Assembly (NCBI RefSeq): GCF_001651865.1
Contig: NZ_LPUX01000061.1
Coordinates: 248,001-312,000 of the forward strand
Length of the DNA: 64,000 nucleotides
From: Sinorhizobium glycinis
Lineage (GTDB): Bacteria > Pseudomonadota > Alphaproteobacteria > Rhizobiales > Rhizobiaceae
Reading direction: 5' to 3'
The position numbers and the translations under genes were made by a program. Numbering within the stretch: the stretch's first letter is position 1; every line of letters starts with the position of its first letter. The notes under the pieces are model-generated. The model was given only the letters and a program-made list of their open reading frames with translations, made no database searches and was not told the DNA's origin. Shown piece after piece: positions 17,187-26,610 of this stretch.

Positions 17187-18347
17187 TCAAGCCGCCTTGA
17201 ACCGCGCCATCAGCTCGGCCCGGCCGGGATCGGTGAGCGTCACGGCGGCGCCGAATTCGAGCGGGGTCAGTGCCGCCTCATCGGGATAGACGATCTTGTT
17301 CGAGGTGACCTCGGCCGGTAGCAGCTTCAGCACCCGGCTGTCGGTCGTCGGTGCGCCGTTGGCGACATGCTCCTTGACGGCATTTTCCGGCGTCATCAGG
17401 TAGTTCAACAACGCGTAGCCGGCCGGCTTGTTGGCGGCACTCTTCGGGATCGCGTAGAAGTCCGACCAGATCTCGCCGCCGTCCTTGCCAAGCACGAACT
17501 GAATTTCCGGCATGTCGCGGTTGAGCTGTGCCCCGTCATTGGTCCAGCACATGGTCATCCAGGCATCGGTGGCGCGCATCGCCGGTTGATAGTCGCTGTT
17601 GATCGCATAGAGATGCGGCTTGACTTTGAGCAGGACTTCCTCCGCCTTGGCAAGCTCTTCCGGCTTGATCGAATTGAACGAATAGCCAAGCGACACCAGT
17701 GCATTGCCAATGGTGGTGAGCTGGTAGTCGTGCACCATGGCGCGGCCATCCGCCTCGGTTATCGCCACTTCGAAGAAGTCCTTCCAGCTCGTCACCGGTT
17801 TCTTGATCTTGTCGCTGTTCACGGCAATGCCGGTCGTGCCCCAGTTCTTCGGCACGGCATAGGTCTTGCCGTCGATAATGCCTTCGTTGGTAAAGCGCGG
17901 GTTTTCGGTCGAGGGGTCGTAGTTCGGCAGCTTCGACAGGTCGAGCTCGTCGATCAGGCCGAGCTTGGCATAAGTCGAGATCGTGTAGTTTGTCGGAACG
18001 AAGAGATCCCAGCCGGTGCCGCCCGCCTGGAGCTTCGCCAGCATCTCCTCGTTCGACCCGAAGACGTTCACCTCGACGGCGACGCCGGTCGCGGCCTTGA
18101 ACGCCTCGAAGGTGGCGGGGTCATGATAGTTCGGCCAGGTCGCGATTGACATCTGCGTGCCGAGGTCTTCGGCGAAAGCCGTCGAATTGAAGAGTCCCGG
18201 CTGGCGCGCCAGAACGGCGGTCGCGAGGCCGAGCCCGGTGACGCCGAGGAAATGGCGGCGCGTCACCGAGCCGCGCTTCAGGCGCATCAGCTCGTCGGTC
18301 AGCCTGTCTGCAGTGATCGGGGCATTTTCTCTGTGCGACTTGGTCAT
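17187..18347 (-). CDS. PotD-like ABC transporter substrate-binding protein
   Basis: A 386-residue periplasmic protein of the PotD/PotF (SBP_bac_8-like) family. The N-terminus carries a twin-arginine signal, T-R-R-H-F-L-G-V-T-G about residues 29-37, ending near A-F-A-E (about 60), so Tat export is likely. Family pattern: S-I-A-T-W-P-N-Y near the mature start, G-W-D-L-F-V-P-T-N about 111-119, and Y-A-V-P-K-N-W-G about 158-165. The ligand may be a polyamine or another cationic or quaternary amine; the carnitine genes nearby make a betaine possible, but that is inference. Confidence 0.87.
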   Translation of the reverse strand: MTKSHRENAPITADRLTDELMRLKRGSVTRRHFLGVTGLGLATAVLARQPGLFNSTAFAEDLGTQMSIATWPNYHDPATFEAFKAATGVAVEVNVFGSNEEMLAKLQAGGTGWDLFVPTNYTISTYAKLGLIDELDLSKLPNYDPSTENPRFTNEGIIDGKTYAVPKNWGTTGIAVNSDKIKKPVTSWKDFFEVAITEADGRAMVHDYQLTTIGNALVSLGYSFNSIKPEELAKAEEVLLKVKPHLYAINSDYQPAMRATDAWMTMCWTNDGAQLNRDMPEIQFVLGKDGGEIWSDFYAIPKSAANKPAGYALLNYLMTPENAVKEHVANGAPTTDSRVLKLLPAEVTSNKIVYPDEAALTPLEFGAAVTLTDPGRAELMARFKAA

Positions 18348-18397
18348 GATGCTGTTCCCTTATCGTTGGCATGCATTTGATGGCAGGCATCGGCTGT

Positions 18398-19477
18398 TCA
18401 GGCCGGAAAGACATGCATTGCATTCGAGTCGAAGCGGAGCCCGATCCTTTCTCCGGGTTCGGCGAGATCGCTCTCGTCGATGCTGCGGCGGTCGGCCGTC
18501 ACGAGGAAATCGCCGAGGCCGTCGACCTCGACGGAGTATTCCACGGATGAACCAAGGAAGATGCGGTGCGTCACTGTGCCTTGCAGCGTTGCGGTACTGT
18601 CGCGCACGAGGCTGATCGATTCCGGGCGCAGCGCCACCATGGCCGCGCCTGCGGTTCCATTGGCGCGGGCCGGCTTTGCCAATCCGACGCCATTCGCCAG
18701 CCGCACCGAGTTCGCGCCAGGCTCGATCGTCGCCGCAATACGGTTGGTCTTGCCGACGAAATCGGCGACGAAGAGGCTTGCCGGGCGATCGTAGATCTCC
18801 TGCGGCGGGCCGACCTGGACGATCCGCCCCGTATTCATGACGGAGACGAGATCGCTCATCGAAAGCGCCTCCTCCTGGTCGTGCGTGACGAGCACGAAGG
18901 TGATGCCGAGCTCGCGCTGCAGGCTCTGGAGCTCGATCTGCATCGCGGTCCGCAGCTTCTTGTCGAGCGCGGCAAGCGGCTCGTCGAGGAGCAGCACCTT
19001 CGGCTTGTTGACGATGGCGCGGGCAAGCGCCACGCGCTGCTGCTGTCCACCGGACATCTCGTGGATGCGGCGCTTGGAGAAGCCGCCGAGGCGGACCATG
19101 TCCAACGCCTCCTGGGCGCGGCGGGCGATTTCGGCAGCGGCGATGCGCGGGCGCATCTGTTTCAGCCCATAAGCGACGTTCTGCTCGACATCGAGATGCG
19201 GAAACAGCGCATATTGCTGGAAGACCATGTTGACCGGCCGCCGATAGGCCGGCACGCCGTTCATCGGCTGCCCGCCGATATAGACCATGCCCTCGCTCGG
19301 CTGTTCGAAGCCGCCGATCATGCGCAGGCAGGTCGTCTTGCCGCAGCCGGAAGGGCCGAGCAACGCGACGAAAGCGCCCTTGGGAACCGCGAGATTGATA
19401 TCCGACACGGCCGTAACGCTGCCATAGCGTTTGGCGACCGAACGGAATTCGATGTCGTTCGTCGAAGCGGATGTCAC
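18398..19477 (-). CDS. PotA-like ABC transporter ATP-binding protein
   Basis: A 359-residue ATPase of the spermidine/putrescine type. Walker A G-P-S-G-C-G-K-T about residues 40-47, signature M-S-G-G-Q-Q-Q-R about 138-145, Walker B L-L-L-D-E-P about 160-165, and a C-terminal TOBE domain (about 280-355). It is the first gene of a five-gene operon (ATPase, binding protein, two permeases, SDR). It is divergent from the LuxR-type regulator, with about 200 bases between the starts. Confidence 0.9.
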   Translation of the reverse strand: MTSASTNDIEFRSVAKRYGSVTAVSDINLAVPKGAFVALLGPSGCGKTTCLRMIGGFEQPSEGMVYIGGQPMNGVPAYRRPVNMVFQQYALFPHLDVEQNVAYGLKQMRPRIAAAEIARRAQEALDMVRLGGFSKRRIHEMSGGQQQRVALARAIVNKPKVLLLDEPLAALDKKLRTAMQIELQSLQRELGITFVLVTHDQEEALSMSDLVSVMNTGRIVQVGPPQEIYDRPASLFVADFVGKTNRIAATIEPGANSVRLANGVGLAKPARANGTAGAAMVALRPESISLVRDSTATLQGTVTHRIFLGSSVEYSVEVDGLGDFLVTADRRSIDESDLAEPGERIGLRFDSNAMHVFPA

Positions 19478-19576
19478 GTCTGTTCCCTGCGGCTGCTCTT
19501 TTGCGAATCGGGCACGGTTCTGGCGCCTCGATTTCCACCGTCATTGCCAAGCAGCCTAGTCAAAGGAAGCCGTCCC

Positions 19577-19635
19577 GGTATATACCCCAAGAGAGGTATT
19601 TCAACCCGGAATGCCTTGTGAAAGGAGTATATCCC
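19577..19635. promoter_or_regulatory. Pair of similar TATAT-centred sites in the LuxR/ABC divergent region
   Basis: GGTATATACCCC (19577-19588, containing the perfect palindrome GGTATATACC) and GGAGTATATCCC (19624-19635) lie 47 bases apart between the ABC operon and the LuxR-type gene. They may be operators for that regulator. Confidence 0.35.
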
Positions 19636-19681
19636 GCGTAGGCGGTCCAAGGGTAAGGGGAGGAGCCGGGAGGGCGGTTTG

Positions 19682-20482
19682 GTGATAGACATCGAAAGGC
19701 TGTTCCAGGCCTTGGCGCCGCTGATGAATGGCGCTTCGCTGGACGACGAGGCCGTCGGCCAGGCGTTCCGCCGACTGATGTCGAGCCTGATGATCTTCGA
19801 CTATGTCGTCGTCTTTGCTTATCGCGGCAAGGAGCGTCCGATCGATCTCTACAGCACTTTCGACGCCAAGGACCACGTGCTCTTCGTCAGCCTCTACCAG
19901 GCCGGTCCCTACCTGCTCGATCCTTTCTACCACGCCGCCTGCGCGCCAAAGCAGGGTGCATGGCGGATGCGGGAATTAGCACCCGATCGCTTCTTCTCCA
20001 GCGAATATTACCGGACCTATTATGTGCAGACCGGGCTTGCGGAGGAGGTCGGCTTCTTCGTGCCGGTCAGCGAACAGGTGACCGTCGTTCTGTCGCTGAT
20101 GCGGCGGGAAGCGACCGGCACTTTCAGCGCCGCCGAATTCGCCCTGCTCAAGAAAGCCGAACCGCTGGTCGCCGGGCTGGTCCGCCATCATTGGGCCGAC
20201 CTCGACCGCCGCTTCGATACGGCGCTCGCGAAGACGGGCCGCAGCCGGCGCAAGGCTCTACATCCGCCCGCCGACGGGGTCTGGCGGCATCTCAACCTCA
20301 CCGACCGGGAAGCGGCGATCATCGAACTGGTGCTGCAGGGGCATTCGTCGGAGTCGATCGGGTTGAAGCTCGGCATTTCGACCGGGACCGTCAAAGTCCA
20401 TCGCCGCAACGTCTACCGCAAGCTCGGCATTTCCTCTCAGACGCAACTGCTGTCGCTCTATATCAAGAAACTCGGTCACTGA
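19682..20482 (+). CDS. LuxR-type transcriptional regulator with sensory N-terminus
   Basis: About 266 residues. The C-terminal quarter is a LuxR/GerE helix-turn-helix (L-T-D-R-E-A-A-I-I-E-L-V-L-Q-G about residues 205-219, then I-S-T-G-T-V-K-V-H-R-R-N-V-Y-R-K-L). The N-terminal 190 residues look GAF-like and lack recognisable autoinducer-binding or receiver-domain features, so quorum sensing is not indicated. I chose the GTG at 19682 after GGGAGGG; a TTG three bases earlier is also possible. It is divergent from the PotABCD-like/SDR operon, which it probably controls. Confidence 0.8.
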   Translation: MIDIERLFQALAPLMNGASLDDEAVGQAFRRLMSSLMIFDYVVVFAYRGKERPIDLYSTFDAKDHVLFVSLYQAGPYLLDPFYHAACAPKQGAWRMRELAPDRFFSSEYYRTYYVQTGLAEEVGFFVPVSEQVTVVLSLMRREATGTFSAAEFALLKKAEPLVAGLVRHHWADLDRRFDTALAKTGRSRRKALHPPADGVWRHLNLTDREAAIIELVLQGHSSESIGLKLGISTGTVKVHRRNVYRKLGISSQTQLLSLYIKKLGH

Positions 20483-20575
20483 TGTCTTTTGGCGTTCGCT
20501 CCGAGCAGCCCGCGGCCGAGAGCAGAAGCGCGGCCCGTCGGCCGCGCCCCGCGCTTCGGATCGAGAAAAGGTTCT

Positions 20576-21298
<723 letters not shown>

Positions 21299-21419
21299 CG
21301 CGTGCGACTATATAGATAGATCGGCGCCCGTCAAACGCAGGCACCGACGAAAATGCGAGAAATCACGACAGATTTTTCCTGGCATTGCCCCAGGCGCGCC
21401 AGTTTGTTCCGCAAGCCGG

Positions 21420-22481
21420 CTACTCCTGGATGACCAGCAGATCCTTTGCAGCGAACCGCAGTGTGACGTTGTCGCCGGCAACCGGGGGGACAATGCCTGG
21501 ATTGTTGAACATGTCGAAGGAGATGACGTCGCTGCCGACGCGAAGCCTGGTGCGGATGACCGATCCCAGGAAGCTCGTGGAGACGACTTCGCCCGGAAGC
21601 GCGGTATCGCCCCGGGATCCGTCGGCGATCGAGCCCGCTTCCGGCCGGAGCGCCAGCGAGATGCTGTCGCCGCCCTTCAGGCTGGCGATCGGTTCCTTCA
21701 GCGAAACCGGCTGGCCGCCGATCGCGACGGAGCCGGCCGCCGGGTCGATCACCTTCGCTTCGATGATATTGAGCGTGCCGACGAAGGAGGCGACGAAGCG
21801 GGTCGCCGGCGTATTGTAGATATCGAAGGGGGTGCCGATCTGGTCGGCGCGTCCGGCATTCATGACGACGATGCGGTCGGAGATCGACAGCGCCTCCTCC
21901 TGATCGTGCGTGACGAACACCGTGGTGATGCCGAGCTGCTGCTGGATCTGCCGGATCTCTTCGCGCAGCGAGATGCGGATCTTCGCATCGAGCGCGGAGA
22001 GCGGCTCGTCGAGCAGCAGCACTTGCGGCTTGACGGCAAGCGCGCGGGCAAGCGCCACACGCTGCTGCTGGCCGCCGGACAATTGATAGGGGAAGCGGTC
22101 CGCCAGATGCTCGAGCTTGATGAGCCCGAGCATCTCCTTCACCCTTGTATCAATATCCGTCTTGGAGGCGCCGGCGACCTTCAGGCCGAAGGCGACATTG
22201 TCATGCACATTCATGTTCGGAAAAAGCGCATAGGCCTGGAACACCATGCCGATGTTGCGCTGGTTCGGTTTCAGCGTGCCCTGGTCCTTGCCGTCGATGA
22301 TGATCGAGCCGCCGGACGGCGTCTCGAAGCCGGCGATCATGCGCAGGATGGTGGTCTTGCCGCAGCCGGACGGCCCGAGGAAGGAGACGAACTCGCCCTT
22401 TTCGATGCCCATGTCGAAATCATGCACGACCTGTACGGGGCCGAAGGATTTTTTGATGTTGGTCAGTGACAGGAAACTCAT
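21420..22481 (-). CDS. ABC transporter ATP-binding protein (Fe3+/2-aminoethylphosphonate/polyamine type)
   Basis: A 353-residue ATPase with Walker A G-P-S-G-C-G-K-T about residues 36-43, signature L-S-G-G-Q-Q-Q-R about 134-141, Walker B L-L-L-D-E-P about 156-161, and a C-terminal TOBE domain. It is the last gene of a binding protein-permease-permease-ATPase operon. Its family covers ferric iron, 2-aminoethylphosphonate and polyamine importers, so the ATPase does not fix the substrate. Confidence 0.9.
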   Translation of the reverse strand: MSFLSLTNIKKSFGPVQVVHDFDMGIEKGEFVSFLGPSGCGKTTILRMIAGFETPSGGSIIIDGKDQGTLKPNQRNIGMVFQAYALFPNMNVHDNVAFGLKVAGASKTDIDTRVKEMLGLIKLEHLADRFPYQLSGGQQQRVALARALAVKPQVLLLDEPLSALDAKIRISLREEIRQIQQQLGITTVFVTHDQEEALSISDRIVVMNAGRADQIGTPFDIYNTPATRFVASFVGTLNIIEAKVIDPAAGSVAIGGQPVSLKEPIASLKGGDSISLALRPEAGSIADGSRGDTALPGEVVSTSFLGSVIRTRLRVGSDVISFDMFNNPGIVPPVAGDNVTLRFAAKDLLVIQE

Positions 22482-22492
22482 ACGAACGGTCC

Positions 22493-23284
22493 TCAGGCCT
22501 TGGGAGGCGCGCTTTTCTGGAAGCGCGAGACGAGTTGGATGAGGCCGAGGCAGCCCCAGGTGATGCCGAATGCGATGACGGCGAGCGCCGCCGGCTCATA
22601 GGCGCGGTTAGCGCCGAGGAGCTGCATGTAGGGGCCGAAGGCCGGCCTGTTCAGCAGCGCCGCCATGGTGAATTCGCCGATCACGATAGCGAAGGTGAGG
22701 AAGGCGCCGGAGAGGACTGCGACGAGTACGTTGGGCAGTATGATCCGCGCCAGGATCGTGGTCCATCCGGCGCCCAGGCTCTGGGCGGCTTCGGTCAGCG
22801 TGGCGACGTCGATTGTCCTGAGGCCGGTGTCCACCGCGCGATACATGTATGGCAGCGCGAGCGTGGCATAGCCGAACATCAGCAGTATATTGGTGCCGAG
22901 AGCGGAGCCCGTCAGCGGCAGCCAACTTGAGGTGTTGTAGAGCCGGATATAGCCGAAGACGATGACAATTGCCGGAATGACCAGCGGCAGCAGCGTCACG
23001 AACTCGACGTAGGGACGCAGGCCCGGCAGCTTGAGGCGGATCCAGTAGGCCGTCGGCACGACGAGCAGCACGCCGAAGACGATGGTGAAGAGCGCCTGCG
23101 TCACTGAATAGGTGAAGGTTTCCTGGAAGCGCGGATCGCCGAACACTTTCGCGTAGGCGTCGAAGGAATACTCGCCGCGCCGCATTTTCAGCGAGAAGTT
23201 GGTCATGCCGACGAGCGGAAGGGTGAAATAGAGGATGCCGAAAAGAAGGGCGCCCCAGGCCCAGATCTTCTTCATTTCAGCCAC
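22493..23284 (-). CDS. ABC transporter permease (second of pair)
   Basis: A 263-residue permease with about six membrane segments and an EAA-type loop (E-A-A-Q-S-L-G-A-G-W) about residues 162-171. It overlaps the upstream permease gene by 13 bases and ends 11 bases before the ATPase start, so it belongs to a tightly coupled operon. PotC/PhnV-like. Confidence 0.88.
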   Translation of the reverse strand: MAEMKKIWAWGALLFGILYFTLPLVGMTNFSLKMRRGEYSFDAYAKVFGDPRFQETFTYSVTQALFTIVFGVLLVVPTAYWIRLKLPGLRPYVEFVTLLPLVIPAIVIVFGYIRLYNTSSWLPLTGSALGTNILLMFGYATLALPYMYRAVDTGLRTIDVATLTEAAQSLGAGWTTILARIILPNVLVAVLSGAFLTFAIVIGEFTMAALLNRPAFGPYMQLLGANRAYEPAALAVIAFGITWGCLGLIQLVSRFQKSAPPKA

Positions 23285-24150
23285 CTCTCACTGCGGGCGC
23301 GAAGCCAGATGTAGATTGCGTTGGCGACACCCGTGACGACGATCATGCCGAACGCGAGCGCGTAGCCGAGGTGCGGATTGCCGAGGACGTCGCCGCGGAT
23401 CTGGGCGAAGAGCAGGATGGGCACAATCGACAGGGACGAGCCGGTCAGCGCAATGGCGGTTGCGACGGCGCCGAAGGCGTTGGCGAAGAGCAGCGCCAGG
23501 GTGCCGAGAATTGAGGGAAGCAGGATCGGGAAGGCGACCATCCGCCAGTATTGCAAGCCCGTGGCACCGAGGATCGAGGCCGCTTCGCGCCACTCGCGCT
23601 TCAATCCGTCGAGCGCCGGCGTGATGATGAGGATCATCAGCGGGATCTGGAAGAAGAGGTATGTAACCGTCAGGCCCCAGAAGGACAGGATGTTGAAGCC
23701 GAGCGCCCGCAGGTCGACGCCAAGCTCCGAGCGCAGGAAGACGCTCAGTATGCCGACCGGCCCGAGCGTCGCAAGAAAGGCGAAGGCCAGCGGTACGCCT
23801 GCAAAGTTGGAGGCGACGCCGGAAAAAGTCAGCAGCGGTCCGCGGATCCATTTCGGCAATCCGCCGAAAACGACGGCCGCGGATATGGCAAAGCCGGCCA
23901 GGCAGCCGAGAAGCGCCGAGGCGATGCTGATCTTGATGGAAATCCAATAGGCCGCGAGGATCGAAGGCGTGAAAAGACCCTGGATATTATCGAGCGTGAA
24001 GCTGCCGTCCGGTGTCTGAAAGGCGCCGACCACGATCTTCATCGTCGGAAGAATGAGAAACAGCGTCACGAAAGCGGCAAAGGGCAGGATGCCCAGCCAG
24101 TGAAGCGGAAGGCGACGCGCAGGCCTGGCGCCGATGTGAGCAGATGACAT
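23272..24150 (-). CDS. ABC transporter permease (first of pair)
   Basis: A 292-residue permease, PotB/PhnU-like, with six membrane helices and an EAA loop (E-A-A-S-I-L-G-A-T-G) about residues 191-200. It follows the substrate-binding protein after about 110 bases and overlaps the next permease. It would form a heterodimeric channel with that protein. Confidence 0.88.
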   Translation of the reverse strand: MSSAHIGARPARRLPLHWLGILPFAAFVTLFLILPTMKIVVGAFQTPDGSFTLDNIQGLFTPSILAAYWISIKISIASALLGCLAGFAISAAVVFGGLPKWIRGPLLTFSGVASNFAGVPLAFAFLATLGPVGILSVFLRSELGVDLRALGFNILSFWGLTVTYLFFQIPLMILIITPALDGLKREWREAASILGATGLQYWRMVAFPILLPSILGTLALLFANAFGAVATAIALTGSSLSIVPILLFAQIRGDVLGNPHLGYALAFGMIVVTGVANAIYIWLRARSERWLK

Positions 24151-24262
24151 TCCGTTCGCCCTACGAGGCCGCGTCGCAGACGCGCTCGTTCATTGAATTT
24201 ACCATGAATATCGCATCCGCCCCGGCCGGGAAACCGGCCGGGGCGGCATGATTGCGGAAAGC

Positions 24263-25369
24263 TTACTGGACGTTTGCACCGACGACGGAATCCCAACCGC
24301 CGGTCACGGCAGCCTTGTTCGCGTCGACTTCTTCCAGCGTCGGGAAGTAGGCCTTTTCATAAGCATCTGCCGGCGGCAGGGCGTCGATCAGCTCCTTCGG
24401 AACCTTGCCGTCCTTGACCATCGCGTTGAAGCGGGCCGGATGGCAGAAGCCCTTCAGCCACCCGAGCTGACCTTCGTCGGAATAGAGGTGCTCCATCCAC
24501 AGCTTGGCTGCGTTCGGGTGCGGGGCATAGGCCGAGATACCCTGAACGTAGACGCCGGCCAGAACGCCGCTTGCCGGAACGACGACTTCGGTCGGCGGGT
24601 TGCCGGCCAGCGTCTTGCCCCAGCCGAGCGCGTTGTAGTCCCACGCAACGATGATGGGGGTCGAGCCCTGGGCCAGCGTGCCGGACTTGCCGATGACCGG
24701 GACGAAATTGCCGGCCTTGTTCAGTTCGGCGAAATAGGCGAGACCGGCTTCCCCGGCTTCCTTCCCGGCCTTGGCACCCTTGGCGAGGCCGGCGGCGAGT
24801 ACGCCGAGGATCGCCTGGTTAGAGGCGCGCGGATCGCCGGCGAGGGCGACCTGGCCGGCATATTCGGGCTTCAGCAGATCGGCCCAGTCCTTCGGCGAAT
24901 TGGCAACGAGATCCTTGTTTACGATGAAGGACATCACCCCGTAATAGTCGCCGTACCAGTGACCTTCCGCATCCTTGACGTTGTCCGGAATCTCGTCCCA
25001 GGTGGAGACCTTATAGGGCTGCAGCAGGCCTTCGGCCTTCATTTGCGGACCGAAGGCGAGCCCGACATCGACAACGTCCGGCGCCTGCGGACCCTTGTTG
25101 TCCTTGTTGGCCTTGACGGCTTCGACCTCGTCGGCCGAGCCGGCATCCGGGTTCAGTTCGTTGACCTGAATTTCCGGATACTTGGCCTTGAAGGAGGCGA
25201 TGACGTCTCCATAGCCGCACCAGTCGTGGGGCAGAGCGATGGTTGTGAGCATGCCTTCCTTCTTGGCGGCGGCGATAAGCTCTTCGCTCGGTTCGGCAGC
25301 GGCCACTGCCATGGTTGCCAGCAGCATGGCGGTCGAGAGCGAGAGCAGGCGTTGAGTCTTTGAAATCAC
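24263..25369 (-). CDS. ABC transporter substrate-binding protein (SBP family 6-like)
   Basis: A 368-residue periplasmic binding protein. A Sec signal peptide (K-T-Q-R then a hydrophobic stretch ending A-A-A-E, cleavage about residue 25) is followed by an AfuA/PotD-type fold: L-I-A-A-A-K-K-E-G near the N-terminus, P-D-V-V-D-V-G-L-A about 96-104, and D-P-R-A-S-N-Q about 174-180. Such proteins bind iron, 2-aminoethylphosphonate, thiamine or polyamines. No tyrosine pair typical of ferric-binding FbpA is obvious. The RpiR regulator lies directly upstream in the same direction. Confidence 0.87.
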   Translation of the reverse strand: MISKTQRLLSLSTAMLLATMAVAAAEPSEELIAAAKKEGMLTTIALPHDWCGYGDVIASFKAKYPEIQVNELNPDAGSADEVEAVKANKDNKGPQAPDVVDVGLAFGPQMKAEGLLQPYKVSTWDEIPDNVKDAEGHWYGDYYGVMSFIVNKDLVANSPKDWADLLKPEYAGQVALAGDPRASNQAILGVLAAGLAKGAKAGKEAGEAGLAYFAELNKAGNFVPVIGKSGTLAQGSTPIIVAWDYNALGWGKTLAGNPPTEVVVPASGVLAGVYVQGISAYAPHPNAAKLWMEHLYSDEGQLGWLKGFCHPARFNAMVKDGKVPKELIDALPPADAYEKAYFPTLEEVDANKAAVTGGWDSVVGANVQ

Positions 25370-25561
25370 TGGTGTTCTCCTTATCGGTTTTCAGTCAATT
25401 TCGGCGATGCTGTTAAAGTGGCGCGATGAAACTTGTGTGACAGGCCTTTTTCCCCTTTGTGGCGAGAACGCCGTTTCGGGAGAGCTGTCCTCCAAGGGGT
25501 GCACGGCGCGCCTTGCACCTTCGTTCCTTCGTCCGGACATTCAGATCTCGGCCGGTACCTC

Positions 25562-26446
25562 CTAGCCTGGCTTGCGAAAGATGCGTGTCGAATCGAAGAG
25601 GCCCTCGAGCGTCTTCATTCGGTCCCTCGTTTCGTCCCAATTCGAGCTCTGCACTGCCTCGATCAGCGCCTCGACGAGAAACAGCAGCATGACCGAGCTG
25701 TCCCAGGCCGAAGGCGCCTCGATCTGGGCGCGGAAGACCTTGGACGCGGGCTTTGCGACCGGCGAACCCCATTGGTCGGTGAAAAGGATGATCTCGACGC
25801 CCCGGTTGCGGGCGGAGCGGGCGAGGGTCTCCATCTCCTGCTCATAGCGGCGGATATCGAACAGGATGAGGACGTCGCCCTGTTTCATGTCGAGCACATA
25901 GTGCGGCCAGGAGCTCGGATTGGCAGCGATCTGCGTGACGCCGGTGCGGATGACCTGGAGATGGGTGAAGAGATAATCGGCCATCGACCGGGTGATACGG
26001 CCGCCGACAACATAGACATTTCGCTTGCGATCGGCGACGAGGCCCGCCGCCTGATCGAATTCGACAGGCTCGATCTGCGACAGCGTCTGGCGCATGTTTC
26101 CCATCATGGCATCGGCGAAGCGGTTGAGGATGTGGGTGCCCGGTGCGCTTGCCGCCCAGCGATCGTGCTTGGCGATCGGATTGGAGATCGTCGCCTCCAG
26201 TTCCTGGTGGAGCCTTGCCTGAAAATCAGGAAAGCCGCGGAAACCCAGCTTCTGCACCATGCGCGCCACAGTTGGCGTCGAAACGCCGGCATTCTCGGCG
26301 ACCGTGGTGATCGAGCCAAGACCGGAGACCGGATAGTTGTCGAGAAGTGTCTCCGCCAAGCGCTTCTCGGCGCGCGTCAGCGCCGCGAAATGTGCGTTGA
26401 TCACATCCGACACCGTCATGGATGCCGTGTTGCCGTTCAATATCAT
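25562..26446 (-). CDS. RpiR/MurR family transcriptional regulator
   Basis: About 294 residues from the start chosen here. An N-terminal RpiR helix-turn-helix (L-T-R-A-E-K-R-L-A-E-T-L-L... then V-A-E-N-A-G-V-S-T-P-T-V-A-R-M-V-Q-K-L-G-F-R-G-F) covers about residues 20-75, and a C-terminal SIS domain about 125-260, which usually senses a phosphosugar or similar ligand. The ATG at 26446 has GAGGGG just upstream; longer starts at 26509 and 26488 and a shorter one at 26419 are possible. It is upstream of an ABC importer operon and divergent from the amine-type gene cluster, and could control either or both. Confidence 0.85.
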   Translation of the reverse strand: MILNGNTASMTVSDVINAHFAALTRAEKRLAETLLDNYPVSGLGSITTVAENAGVSTPTVARMVQKLGFRGFPDFQARLHQELEATISNPIAKHDRWAASAPGTHILNRFADAMMGNMRQTLSQIEPVEFDQAAGLVADRKRNVYVVGGRITRSMADYLFTHLQVIRTGVTQIAANPSSWPHYVLDMKQGDVLILFDIRRYEQEMETLARSARNRGVEIILFTDQWGSPVAKPASKVFRAQIEAPSAWDSSVMLLFLVEALIEAVQSSNWDETRDRMKTLEGLFDSTRIFRKPG

Positions 26447-26516
26447 GCCCCTCAGCCGGTCTTTGCCAGCTTGAAGGAAATTAAACATCGCTGCCGCAAT
26501 CGGAGTCAATGGGAAA

Positions 26517-26534
26517 CTGAAAAGATCGTTTCAG
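26517..26534. promoter_or_regulatory. Candidate RpiR operator CTGAAA-N6-TTTCAG
   Basis: A perfect 6-base inverted repeat with a 6-base centre lies between the RpiR gene and the divergent N-formylglutamate amidohydrolase-like gene. GAAA-N6-TTTC resembles the symmetry of other RpiR-family sites. A second palindrome, AAGAATTCTT (26563-26572), lies over the possible -10 region. Confidence 0.4.
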
Positions 26535-26541
26535 ATTTTTA

Positions 26542-26570
26542 TTGACACCCGCCGATTCGTGAAGAATTCT
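26542..26570 (+). promoter_or_regulatory. Candidate promoter of the amine-type cluster
   Basis: TTGACA (26542-26547), a 17-base spacer and AATTCT (26565-26570) form a sigma-70-like promoter about 40 bases before the TTG start at 26611. The -35 is perfect; the -10 is weak, which suits an activated or regulated promoter. Confidence 0.45.
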
Positions 26571-26610
26571 TTTCAACAACATCGTCCGACGAGGCAAATG
26601 GGGGCCGGAT

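Noticed and set aside
19682..20482. Quorum-sensing LuxR
   Set aside because: No autoinducer-binding residues pattern and no luxI-like gene nearby.
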